Positions 15,444 through 24,325 of a stretch of 53,338 nt of DNA are shown one piece after another (positions within the stretch are counted from its first letter, which is position 1; each line of letters starts with the position of its first letter). The position numbers and the translations under genes were made by a program. The DNA lies in contig CAYYGL010000007.1 in the NCBI GenBank assembly GCA_964471235.1, positions 1 through 53,338 on the forward strand, read 5' to 3'. The DNA is from CAYYGL01 sp964471235. GTDB taxonomy: Bacteria; Calditrichota; Calditrichia; RBG-13-44-9; J075. A model generated the notes under the pieces. That model had not been told where the DNA came from and made no database searches. It worked only from the letters and a program-made list of their open reading frames with translations.

Positions 15444-17897
15444 TTAATCTTGCCGGGCTGTGCTGGGCTGGTACCGGGGTTTATTATTTTCGGAGATTTC
15501 CCTTGGGCTGGAGCTTGCCGGTTTCTCAAGCCATTGCAGGAGCGCCGGCAACACCACAATTGCTGTAATAAAGGTGGAACTGAGTCCGATAACGGCAAGG
15601 TTTCCAATAGAGTTCAGTCCGGGATGCCGCGCCATAATCAAACCGGAATAGCCTACAATGGTGGTCAGGTTCGTCATTAAAATAGCGAACCCGGTCGTTT
15701 TCAAAACATGGTATAGGGAACCCCTTCCTTCTTCCAGGTAACGATAGTAAATGTGAACGCCGTTGTCCACTCCAATTCCGATAACGCTGGGGATCACCAC
15801 AATGTTGAAGAAATTCAGCTTGAAGCCTAAGAGATACATCACCCCACCCATCCACAAAATTCCGATGAACAGGGGAGATAATACGATGAGTGCCGCTTTA
15901 AAACTGCGAAAATCGAACAACACGACCAGAAAGACCACGATAAATGTTACCAGCACTGCCAGGCGTCCTTCCCGGGTTAAAATAACCAGCATATCCGCCA
16001 AAATGATATTGGAACTGGAGGCATGAAATACCTTGCCATCGGCGGTTTTAATGGTGCTGACATCGTTCCGGAACTTGATGGCATTTTTGCCATCCCGTAA
16101 CGGAACACCGGGATAAATAAAAACGAACTTTCCGATTTCCCCTTTTTTGTTGAGAAACTGCCGTTTATCCTTTTCCGGGAATTCTTCCCAGGTAAACGGC
16201 TTGTCCACCTGCAAATATTTTTTGAACTCTTCCAGTTTTTTCTTATCCTCTCCCTTCAGAATATCCCCGGCTTCTTCCTCCACCAGTTTTCGTATTTTGC
16301 GAATTTTCTGAAGTCGCAGCGGTTGGTCGGGTGGTACCAGGGTAAGCACCGAGCGTACGGCTTGAATGGTAGGGGTGAGGGTATCGCTCCGCATTTTTTC
16401 CCGCACCGCCTGAATGATGGCGTCCATCTCTTCATCGTTGCTGGCTAATACCACAGCCGGAGATTCGGAAAGCTTAAAGACTCCGGCGGTCTTTTCACTG
16501 ACAATTTTACGCTCCGGGGTGATGGCGCGAAGTTCGGTAAAATCGTATTCGAATTGAACCCGGGAAAGCCCATAGATTGCAAAGAGGGTTAGCAGGGTAC
16601 TTGCCACCAGGATTGGTTTATAAAGGCGAAATTTCCGGGGCGTAAAGTGAAGCGTTTTATGCGCCCGGGGTTTTACTTTCAGCAGGTGTGTTTTTTCCAG
16701 CAAGATGATAAAGGATGGGAGTACCATTAACATTGCCACCAGGGCAAACAATATCCCGATGCCGGCAATAAATCCCAAATCCGAGAATCCCCGAAAATCC
16801 ATTAACATTAGAGAGAAGAAAGCCAGGGAGGTGGTTAATGCGGTAGTGACTAAAGCTTTGCCGGTGGTGCATGCCATTTTTTCAATAGCGAGTTCCAGAG
16901 GCATTCCTGCTTCCCGGCTTTCCAGGTACCTGGCAAAGGCATGAATCCCGTAGTCTATCCCCAATCCAAACAAAATGACGAATAAAAACCCGGTGATGGT
17001 ATTCAATCCACCCAGAACGCCGTAGGTAACGCCGAAGGTCCATGCCAGGGAGAACAGTAAGGTGATGCTGATCAGGAGGGCGCCAAACAAGCGGCGAAAA
17101 TAGATGACAATCAACAGAAAAACCCCGCCTAACCCGTAAATGGCAGTGCCCAGAATATCCTTTTTAACTACCTGAAATTCATCGATGCGATTCTTAAAAT
17201 TTCCACCGTAGTAAATTTTCAAATCGGGGGCGTAATGCCCATCATTCACCCGGTTTACAATCGCTTTAACCTCGGTTAACATCCGGCTAATAAACTTTAA
17301 ATCGGAGTTGGATTCGGATGGATAAATCTTCATTACCAGCACCGTGCTGTCCGAGTCGGTATAATATTCCTTGGGAATTTTCTGACGGTACTCTTCGATC
17401 ATCTTATCCAGCGGGTCTTCCGTTTCTGCTTCCGATTCCGAAGGTTCACCGAATAAATCTTCTACAAAAAGAGGGTTGAGTTTCTGTTTCTCCCGGGCAA
17501 TCTTTTGTTGAATTCGGGCATAGAGGGTATCCAGCTCTGCGGGTTCTAAAAAAAGCAGGGCATTTTTCTTATAAAACTGAACATCATTTTTATAATCCAC
17601 ATATTTAACCACGGGACTTTTCAGCAATTCCGGGGCAAGATCATTCGCAAACCGTTTGGCAGCGTTAAAATCTTTGGTTTCTATCACCAGCCGTAACTGA
17701 CCAATCCCACCGACTTCTTCTTTGATGCGGTTCAGCGCCTTTACACTTTCAAAATTTTCCGGGAGCAAAGCTGTTAAATCGGTTTCTAACTTCAACTTTG
17801 ACCCGTAATAGCCTCCGACAATCGCGGTTATTAACGCCATCGCCAGGATATATAAATAGTATTTGCTGATGAAATAACATGCTCGATTAAAATTCAA
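15444..17897 (-). CDS. RND/MMPL-family exporter
   Basis: 817 residues starting at TTG (17897) with AGAGGTG five bases upstream. The protein has the two-fold RND plan: TM1 at about 13-32, a periplasmic loop, five TM near 235-400, TM7 near 430, a second loop and five TM near 620-790. The proton-relay signatures FGLGIDYGIHA and GIGVDNGVHIYY are present. Among RND proteins it resembles the MMPL/HpnN type that exports lipids and lipid-linked compounds rather than drug pumps. The operon order (this gene, MlaC-DUF3047, TolC, MlaC) supports lipid or envelope-material export; that is inference. The periplasmic loops are rich in charged helices. Confidence 0.88.
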   Translation of the reverse strand: MNFNRACYFISKYYLYILAMALITAIVGGYYGSKLKLETDLTALLPENFESVKALNRIKEEVGGIGQLRLVIETKDFNAAKRFANDLAPELLKSPVVKYVDYKNDVQFYKKNALLFLEPAELDTLYARIQQKIAREKQKLNPLFVEDLFGEPSESEAETEDPLDKMIEEYRQKIPKEYYTDSDSTVLVMKIYPSESNSDLKFISRMLTEVKAIVNRVNDGHYAPDLKIYYGGNFKNRIDEFQVVKKDILGTAIYGLGGVFLLIVIYFRRLFGALLISITLLFSLAWTFGVTYGVLGGLNTITGFLFVILFGLGIDYGIHAFARYLESREAGMPLELAIEKMACTTGKALVTTALTTSLAFFSLMLMDFRGFSDLGFIAGIGILFALVAMLMVLPSFIILLEKTHLLKVKPRAHKTLHFTPRKFRLYKPILVASTLLTLFAIYGLSRVQFEYDFTELRAITPERKIVSEKTAGVFKLSESPAVVLASNDEEMDAIIQAVREKMRSDTLTPTIQAVRSVLTLVPPDQPLRLQKIRKIRKLVEEEAGDILKGEDKKKLEEFKKYLQVDKPFTWEEFPEKDKRQFLNKKGEIGKFVFIYPGVPLRDGKNAIKFRNDVSTIKTADGKVFHASSSNIILADMLVILTREGRLAVLVTFIVVFLVVLFDFRSFKAALIVLSPLFIGILWMGGVMYLLGFKLNFFNIVVIPSVIGIGVDNGVHIYYRYLEEGRGSLYHVLKTTGFAILMTNLTTIVGYSGLIMARHPGLNSIGNLAVIGLSSTFITAIVVLPALLQWLEKPASSSPREISENNKPRYQPSTARQD

Positions 17898-18067
17898 GAT
17901 ACACCTCTGTCATTTAAATCGGGAATTACGCTTTGGAGTTTGGGATTCTCCCAACGGCACCGCCCCGGGATGTTTTTCCGAAAAACCATCAAAACCGGAA
18001 TGACACCGCTTCCAACAGTTTTTCAAATCCGTTCACAGGGGCACGTGTTCAGAAGTGAGTTGATAGC

Positions 18068-19606
18068 TCATCTGGAAAACCCCTCGCGTAATTTACTCCA
18101 CACTTTTTTCCGTAAATATTTTTCCTCCGACTCCCTTGCTCCCCAGAAATAGAGCAATACATAAGATACGAACAAAACAGCAAAGTTTACAACTGTTTCT
18201 AACAGGGTAGTCGTCTGCAACCAGCTTTTTATTAAGTAGATTAGCAGAGTGATTGACAGCGCCGTAAACAGGGGCCAGAGCAAAGTTCGACCAAAGGGAA
18301 GCAATTTCATGGTTCGATACCCATGGTAAATTCGGGCAAAACTAACGGTAAGGGAAGCCAGGAATGTTGCCGCGGCTGCTCCGATTAAGCCAAAGGCAGG
18401 GATTAACAGGAGCCCGGCAGTGAGATTAACTGCCAACATTAAAGTTCCCAGGTAAAAGTTAAGAAGAGATTGACCGCTCATCACCAACAGGCTCTCGGCT
18501 GCGCTGAAAGTACCGAACACGCCATGTGCCAGGGCAAGAACCATCAGGGCGGAAGCCGCCTGGGATGAATGAATGTTAAAGAACGCCAGGATTTGCCCGG
18601 GGAATAAGAAGATAGCAATCACCGGCAGCAGGCTACCAGCCATCAGCCAGCGGGTGACCATCTGGTAATTTCTTCGGAGTCGTTGATTTTGACCGGTGTG
18701 GAATAATTCCGATACGATGGGGGCAAAAATCGGTTCAAATCCCTGGCGAACTCGTTTAATAATCGAGATAATTTCCACGGCAATGCCGTAAAATCCGGCA
18801 GAAGTGGAATTTAAGAGAGCGCCGACCAGCACAATATCCGTTCTGGCAACGGCCAGGTTAATAAAATCGGTGGCGGCAAGAGGCGAAGTATAGCGCCAGG
18901 TTTCTTTTCGCATCGGGCGGGGAAGCGGCCGGGGACGCCAACCGCGATAATAGAATTTTTTCATCACCACGATACCGGCAGCAGTTGCTGCCACCACACT
19001 GGCGCTTAAATGGGCGACTGCCAGACCGGCAGCCCCCGGGTGAAGCGGGATTAATCCGATGGCAACCAGTAACAGCACTGCCGGCTCCAGTCCCTGGCGG
19101 ATAAAGGTCTCATATTGCATTTGCCGCAGCGCCTTTGTTGTAGAAATGAAAACCAGCGTTAATACAATAAAGGGGATGGCAATGGCAAGGAGTCGCATGG
19201 GGGATGCCAGGTCCGGATCATGAAAGACCAGCCGGGAAATTAACGGGCTGGCAAAATAGACCAGAACTGCCACAATTACACTCAGGATCGCGGCAAGACG
19301 CACATTGTAAAAGATGATATCCAGAATCAGTTGATTTCTCTCCTCCCCCGTTTCGCTCTTGAGGCGAGCAATTTCCCGCACCAGGTTTTTATCCGTTCCC
19401 CACAATCCCAACTTTGATGAAATATCGACCGTGCTCCAGGCAAGAAAATAAAGCCCCAGGGCAGTGGCATTGTAATAATGCGCTGCAATAAAAATAAACA
19501 ACACCTTTCCGGATTTGAGTATCATCCCCAGAATGTTAAAGAACAACCCTTTGAATAAATCCAGAGCATCTTTATGGTTTTCGTTATCAATGGTGACTTT
19601 TCGCAT
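18068..19606 (-). CDS. Oligosaccharide flippase (MOP superfamily, Wzx/MurJ-like)
   Basis: 512 residues with about 14 hydrophobic helices from residue 16 onward and a short basic C-terminus (EEKYLRKKVWSKLREGF). Features of the polysaccharide-export family are seen: N-terminal GLFFNILGMILKSGKVLFI, LGLYFLAWSTVDISSKLGLWG, and AVARTDIVLVGALLNSTSAGFYG in the second half. It should flip a lipid-linked sugar or lipid across the inner membrane. The gene follows the nucleotidyltransferase/CDP-alcohol transferase gene by 15 bases on the same strand, so both belong to one operon and the flippase may handle the product of that enzyme. The start at 19606 has no strong ribosome site. Confidence 0.88.
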   Translation of the reverse strand: MRKVTIDNENHKDALDLFKGLFFNILGMILKSGKVLFIFIAAHYYNATALGLYFLAWSTVDISSKLGLWGTDKNLVREIARLKSETGEERNQLILDIIFYNVRLAAILSVIVAVLVYFASPLISRLVFHDPDLASPMRLLAIAIPFIVLTLVFISTTKALRQMQYETFIRQGLEPAVLLLVAIGLIPLHPGAAGLAVAHLSASVVAATAAGIVVMKKFYYRGWRPRPLPRPMRKETWRYTSPLAATDFINLAVARTDIVLVGALLNSTSAGFYGIAVEIISIIKRVRQGFEPIFAPIVSELFHTGQNQRLRRNYQMVTRWLMAGSLLPVIAIFLFPGQILAFFNIHSSQAASALMVLALAHGVFGTFSAAESLLVMSGQSLLNFYLGTLMLAVNLTAGLLLIPAFGLIGAAAATFLASLTVSFARIYHGYRTMKLLPFGRTLLWPLFTALSITLLIYLIKSWLQTTTLLETVVNFAVLFVSYVLLYFWGARESEEKYLRKKVWSKLREGFSR

Positions 19607-19621
19607 AAGTCGTTGTCATCC

Positions 19622-20908
19622 TTACGATGAAAGTTGAAATTTCTTCTCCACAACCTGGGCATGAATGCTTACCCATATAAACCGCAGAATGAACCATACG
19701 GCCGTAATCGCCATCCAGATACAGATAACATAATAGGCTTCTCTTGGGTATCCCAGGAGTACACCCAGCAGGAACAACCAGACATTGTTGTTCATCCGGG
19801 CTCCGATAAGGCGTGCGAATACATCAATTTTGCTAAAGTCATAGATTTCTCTTTTATGCACCGCCCGGAAAATTCCGGGAATGAGTCGATGAAAAACATA
19901 GGATACCAACAGCAGGTAAGTAAAGTAAGCACCGGTGGAGTGGAACTCGCCTCCGGAAAAATACCATCCCAGGGCAAGATACCAGATGGCATCGTAAATT
20001 ACACCACCGACGTGGTCCAGCCGGTCCCCAACCTTGCTGTAACGCAGGGTTAACCGGGCAAGCTTGCCATCCACTCCATCCAGAACTCCGCTGATGGCTG
20101 CCAGAATAATCCCGAGCAATAAATACCCCTTCAAAAACAATGGTACCGTCAAACCGGCTAAAATTAACCATACAATGGTAATCTGATTCGGCGTAATCTC
20201 CGTCTCGTCAATTAATCGCACCATTCCAAACTCAAGAGGGGGATGAATATATTTTGCCACCAACTCCAACACCCCTTTGTGAACCGTTTGTTTCAATATA
20301 TTATCCGCTTCCCAAAACTCTGCCTCATTCTCAATTTTCAGCAGGTACGGCGGTACTTCCCGGCGTAAATTGTCAAGATAGGGGTTGAAATGATTCAGAT
20401 TGTATGACTCTATTCGGTTTGCCGCCACGCCTTCCTTTAGCAGTTCGGTTACGGTAGTCGCCCTGTTTTCCGTCAGCAGCGGCAAGGAAGCCCGGGAAAG
20501 GCGGGCGGCACCGGCAGGGTGGATGCCGGTCGATGGTAAAATTGCCACATCACGATGCACCGTTAATAATATTTTGAGCAAGCGGCGGTCATTCAGGGCA
20601 TGCCCCTCCAACACCACTACCGGCGCTGCCTGTTCAGCCAACAACCTCCCAAGCCCCGTAAACGGATTATCCCCGGCAACTGTCTCCAGGGTCAGTGACA
20701 GTGTTTTCGGCAACGGGTGGCAAAAATGCCTCAGGGGGTCGGTACCGGGTGTGGAGAGAATAACGACCCGGGTACAACCCAGCCGTTCCAATTCCCGTAA
20801 ATTCCGCTCCAATAAAGTAAGCCCCCACAATTTCCGATTCACCATCGGATGTCGTGCGTCAATCCATGCGGTATATGTTTCGATGGGAACCTCGCTGTTT
20901 TGGTTCAT
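19622..20908 (-). CDS. Degenerate nucleotidyltransferase / CDP-alcohol phosphatidyltransferase fusion
   Basis: 428 residues from ATG at 20908 (a GTG at 20923 is also open). Residues 1-200 look like a nucleotidyltransferase fold (TLLERNLRELERLGCTRVVIL, VVVLEGHALNDRRLL) but lack the GxGSR-type nucleotide loop. Residues 215-425 are a CDP-alcohol phosphatidyltransferase with about six TM and the motif DGVDGKLAR...SKVGDRLDHVGG (starting near residue 277). Such enzymes move a phospho-alcohol from a CDP-carrier to an acceptor at the membrane. The usual last Asp of the motif (GxxxDxxxD) is Gly here, with an Asp four residues later. It neighbours a flippase and, beyond a 785-bp gap, a second enzyme with the same architecture, suggesting linked steps of one pathway. 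Confidence 0.85.
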   Translation of the reverse strand: MNQNSEVPIETYTAWIDARHPMVNRKLWGLTLLERNLRELERLGCTRVVILSTPGTDPLRHFCHPLPKTLSLTLETVAGDNPFTGLGRLLAEQAAPVVVLEGHALNDRRLLKILLTVHRDVAILPSTGIHPAGAARLSRASLPLLTENRATTVTELLKEGVAANRIESYNLNHFNPYLDNLRREVPPYLLKIENEAEFWEADNILKQTVHKGVLELVAKYIHPPLEFGMVRLIDETEITPNQITIVWLILAGLTVPLFLKGYLLLGIILAAISGVLDGVDGKLARLTLRYSKVGDRLDHVGGVIYDAIWYLALGWYFSGGEFHSTGAYFTYLLLVSYVFHRLIPGIFRAVHKREIYDFSKIDVFARLIGARMNNNVWLFLLGVLLGYPREAYYVICIWMAITAVWFILRFIWVSIHAQVVEKKFQLSS

Positions 20909-21451
20909 ATATCTCGTTTCCACTATCGTTTGTTCATCACAAATCTCGAAAACAACGCTATCACAAAATTACAATACTCATTCTTAACGTCCCACTCTGT
21001 AATCTAAACAGATGATTTTAACTTTTTTTCCTTTTATACGCAATATTTTACCTGGTCTATCGGCTGCGATGCCCCCGTCGTTACAGGGAAGACGCCTGGT
21101 CGTTGCTTGCCGGTAAGTTCCAACGGGAAGGTCCAATGCCAACAGCATCTCTTCGGAACAGACTTCTTCGGAGCGTTGCCGCAGGAATGCCTGTCGGACG
21201 GTAAGTGAAAAATTTTTTCATAATGTGAGTTTATACCAGGAGAATCAATTTAAATTCATTTTTAAGGCTGCTGAGATAACAGACGTCATGAAAATCATGG
21301 AAATTCCGGAAATCGTACATTTCAACAAGAAATTGGCTCTGGTGAGAGGGGGAATCTATCGCTTTACTGCAAAACCTTATTTGTCTTTGTTGTTCGAAGT
21401 ATATCCAAAATCTCTAAACGCCAGTCTGAGAATGAGGGCGGGTATATCGGG
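20909..21451. other. Intergenic region with dispersed repeat copy B
   Basis: Holds the promoter side of the CDP-alcohol transferase gene (minus) and the repeat at 21080-21260. A 76-codon frame at 21225-21455 starts inside the repeat and has no good ribosome site; it is not called. Confidence 0.5.
21080..21260 (+). repeat. Dispersed intergenic repeat, copy B
   Basis: Matches copy A (9781-9914, minus strand) in order along its full length, with about 36 extra bases after the GTTCCAAC block and a further insertion of about 14 bases before GTGAAAAATTTTTTCATA. Non-coding as far as can be seen. Confidence 0.7.
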
Positions 21452-21712
21452 ATGATGTATGTTCCCCGGGAAAAGCCGGACGTGTATACCCGGGCTGCAA
21501 TTGAGATGGCGAAGAAAAATGCTAAAGCGGTTATTGAACAAATCTTACAAACGCTCAACAATTCCGGGGAATCGGTTAAAATATTTTCCGCCAACAAAAT
21601 CCGCTGGTTGGCGGTAGATAATCTTACCGATCTGGAAAATGCCCGCCGGATTCTTCGCCGGGGTCCCGATTTCCTGGATTGCTTGGCTAAAACTCAGGTG
21701 CCTTTGCACTGA
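21452..21712 (+). pseudogene. Short open frame, possible remnant of a nucleotidyltransferase C-terminus
   Basis: 86 codons with two adjacent ATGs and no clear ribosome site; its end overlaps the end of the radical SAM gene on the other strand by 19 bases. The translation is protein-like: VYTRAAIEMAKKNAKAVIEQIL followed by IRWLAVDNLTDLENARRILRR. The last stretch resembles the WxxVDTxxDLExAxxLL tail of sugar-nucleotide-type transferase domains. It might be a decayed fragment of such a gene, in keeping with its neighbours, or a chance frame. Low confidence either way. Confidence 0.35.
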
Positions 21713-22695
21713 CTGCATAATAATCCATCCAGTTCCCGGGTTCGCCAACGCCGTCGCAAGTCCTGGTACTTCGGATCATTCCAGACTTCTTTAATAGAAC
21801 GGTCCCGGCAATTACCTAACAAGTTGGTGCGTTCCTGGTCAACACAGCACATAATCATGTCGCCATTCCACATAATCCAGGCGCGCCAGAAAGGAATAAC
21901 GCAAAACGATACCCGCACAAAATCACGGTCTGCAATTCCCAGAGTCTCAATGTCTTCGCTGGCACGATTGTCCAACTTCCGGGCTTTAAAACCGATTCCG
22001 AGTTTTTTCCAGTAAGCTTTCTCATTTTTTAAATTTTGAATAACGGGCAGGGTCTTTACCGTCCAAACCGTTAGTTTTGGCTTTTTACCTTTAAATTTAT
22101 CCCACAATTCCTTAAACCGTAAAATGTTTCCCATGACCCGATCATACTTCAGCGGAGGCATCATCTGCTCATAAACTTCCGGAATAATGCTGTGGAAGCT
22201 GAAGTTGATTTCATCCAATCCTTCGGCATGGAGAAGGCGATAGCCCATCTCCTCGGTTAGCAATCCGGCATTGGTGGTAATTCGCACCCTGGGGTTGCGG
22301 CGCTTCCCTTTTTTTCGGGCGATGTATTCAATCCGTTCCGGCATTTTTTTGTCGACTAACGGATCGTTCAGCAAGTAAGGATCGAGTCGGCGGAGGTTGG
22401 GATATTGAATGACCTCATCAATAATTTTCTGAAACAGTTCATCGCTCATGGTGCCGTACACTTTGTTTTGTTCCCGACCGACTCCACAAAACGTACAGCG
22501 GGCGTTACAGTTGCTTTTGGTTTGAATATCTATCGACTCGGGATAATCCGGGGTAAATTTGCTGAACCGAATCCATTTGAGATATTCGGCAAACGGCACA
22601 CTGCTTGAAGAGGGCGAATTGGGTAACACTATCCGTCCCACACGGTGCTTCCATCTTGCCAATTGGATATTGTATGACTTCCGATTTGTTATCAT
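21694..22695 (-). CDS. Radical SAM/SPASM-domain protein
   Basis: 333 residues from the ATG at 22695, chosen over 22716 because GAGG precedes it. The radical SAM cluster motif CNARCTFC gives Cys at about 63, 67 and 70, and the barrel continues with RRLDPYLLNDPLVD, RVRITTNAGLLTEE and LDEINFSFHSIIPEVYEQMM. The C-terminal part has a SPASM-like cysteine set (CVIPFWRAW, MIMCCVDQ, LLCSQCKG) for an auxiliary iron-sulfur cluster. SPASM enzymes modify peptides, sugars or tRNA; the substrate here is unknown. It lies between two CDP-alcohol transferase fusions, with 61 bases to the upstream gene, so a role in modifying that head group or a lipid-linked intermediate is possible. Confidence 0.88.
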   Translation of the reverse strand: MITNRKSYNIQLARWKHRVGRIVLPNSPSSSSVPFAEYLKWIRFSKFTPDYPESIDIQTKSNCNARCTFCGVGREQNKVYGTMSDELFQKIIDEVIQYPNLRRLDPYLLNDPLVDKKMPERIEYIARKKGKRRNPRVRITTNAGLLTEEMGYRLLHAEGLDEINFSFHSIIPEVYEQMMPPLKYDRVMGNILRFKELWDKFKGKKPKLTVWTVKTLPVIQNLKNEKAYWKKLGIGFKARKLDNRASEDIETLGIADRDFVRVSFCVIPFWRAWIMWNGDMIMCCVDQERTNLLGNCRDRSIKEVWNDPKYQDLRRRWRTRELDGLLCSQCKGT

Positions 22696-22756
22696 CTCAT
22701 CCTCAGGTAAATCCATTCATATTCAACAGGGAGTTAAACCCGTTTGTACAGGTGGT

Positions 22757-24325
22757 CTATATTTGTTCTTCCGGTACCGGGATACCATTTTGTAAGATTA
22801 AATCGGATTTACCAGGGGGAGCTTCAGAACGGCTCCGGGTGGACATAAAATACAGAGCGGATAAAGTAATGCCCAGGCACATGAGCAAAACGGCGCCAAT
22901 CATCATCCAATAATAAAGGACAATACTGCCGGAGAACATGATCAACATGGTGAGAAAAGAGAACATATCCCGGCGGCCGATATGATGAAGTGCACTGAAA
23001 AATTTCAGATACCATTTTTGATGATTTTCATGCTTCATTTGATTCATCTCATGGGCAAAATCCTTCATCGATCCGGAATCGTTACCGAGATATTTTAATC
23101 CGAATTTAACCGCGATGACCACAAAAATGACTATCCCGGCCATAAAGACCCACATCCAACTGTTATGGGTGGTATGATAAGCGCCGATTGTCACCCCGAT
23201 GATAAACACAATATAGGAGAGGTAATCCATGATGGTATCGAACATTGCCCCCTGCCGGGAATCCTTCAGTTTCAGGGTAGCGACTTCCCCGTCACAGCCG
23301 TCAAAGATGGAGGCAAACTGAAAAAGGAAGCCCCCGATGATGGTATTTACCGGTCTCCCCCCTGCCACCAACCAGGCGACAAACAGCGTTAACAAGAAGT
23401 TGAGAAATGAAAGTTGATTGGGAGTAAACGGTGTTTTCACCAGCCATTTGGAAATAAAATTGGAAATGGGGCGGTTGATGGTACGGGCGATGATACCGTC
23501 TTTCGGAGAGCGGGTAGCATGAAGCAATAATTTCTCGGCATAGCGGACATCCGAAATGGTATCCACATCCTGCCAGACCCGGTCTCCAATATCTACGGTC
23601 GCCATTTCCCCGCGGTCCGCCAAGACCCGGATTCCACCGGAAAGCGATTCATCTCCGGCCGCCTGGCTCTCCCGAAGCGCATCAAAGATCTTTGGCGTGC
23701 AGACAAAAATCCCTATGTCGATGGCATTATAGGTATCAAGGTTTTTACCAATCCTGAGCAGACGTTCATCCCGGGTATACACCTTGGTGGCATCATTGAT
23801 GTCATTGACACGGTTCAGATCAGAGTCCACACACAGCATCGCCGCATAGTCATTCCCCAACCTCGGATATGTTATCTCTTCCAGTATTCGATAATCAAAA
23901 ATATGATCCGACATAAACAGAAAAAAATTACCGGTAACATATTTTTCAGCCTTTAATACCGATACCCCATTTTGCCTTTTCCACTCTTTGTTAACCACCC
24001 AGGTAATCTTTACTCCAAGTTCATCGGGATGAATACTCTGCCGGATTCTTTCCGCCTGGTAGCCAATCACAATGACAAATTCGGTTACCCCGTTTCGTTT
24101 CCCGGATAGAATGACCCGTTTTAGTAAAGGCAACCCGGCAACATTTAGTAGTGGCTTGGGACGGTGGTTCTGGTATCCATTTAATCGACTGCCATTACCG
24201 GCTGCAATAATCACTGCTTTGTTAATCTTTATCCTATTGTTGGAAAATTGAAATGGCTTCTGCGCCTCTTCAACAAACTCTGTTTCACTCAAGCTGGTCA
24301 CATCGTCGCTCAAACTGAATCTCAT
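22757..24325 (-). CDS. Inositol-phosphate cytidylyltransferase-like / CDP-alcohol phosphotransferase fusion
   Basis: 522 residues, GAGGAG five bases before ATG. The N-terminal domain (35-270) is a MobA-like nucleotidyltransferase with AVIIAAGNGSRLNG, RPKPLLNVAGLPLL, QNGVSVLKAEKYV and FLFMSDHIFD, a combination typical of the inositol-1-phosphate cytidylyltransferase half of bifunctional IPCT/DIPPS enzymes. The C-terminal domain (285-510) is a membrane CDP-alcohol phosphotransferase with six TM and the motif FDGCDGEVAT...GAMFDTIMD at 341-367, where the usual Arg after Ala is Thr. In hyperthermophiles this fusion makes di-myo-inositol phosphate, a thermoprotective solute; related enzymes make inositol-phosphate lipids. 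Product here is uncertain. No inositol-phosphate synthase gene is seen in the window. Confidence 0.85.
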   Translation of the reverse strand: MRFSLSDDVTSLSETEFVEEAQKPFQFSNNRIKINKAVIIAAGNGSRLNGYQNHRPKPLLNVAGLPLLKRVILSGKRNGVTEFVIVIGYQAERIRQSIHPDELGVKITWVVNKEWKRQNGVSVLKAEKYVTGNFFLFMSDHIFDYRILEEITYPRLGNDYAAMLCVDSDLNRVNDINDATKVYTRDERLLRIGKNLDTYNAIDIGIFVCTPKIFDALRESQAAGDESLSGGIRVLADRGEMATVDIGDRVWQDVDTISDVRYAEKLLLHATRSPKDGIIARTINRPISNFISKWLVKTPFTPNQLSFLNFLLTLFVAWLVAGGRPVNTIIGGFLFQFASIFDGCDGEVATLKLKDSRQGAMFDTIMDYLSYIVFIIGVTIGAYHTTHNSWMWVFMAGIVIFVVIAVKFGLKYLGNDSGSMKDFAHEMNQMKHENHQKWYLKFFSALHHIGRRDMFSFLTMLIMFSGSIVLYYWMMIGAVLLMCLGITLSALYFMSTRSRSEAPPGKSDLILQNGIPVPEEQI

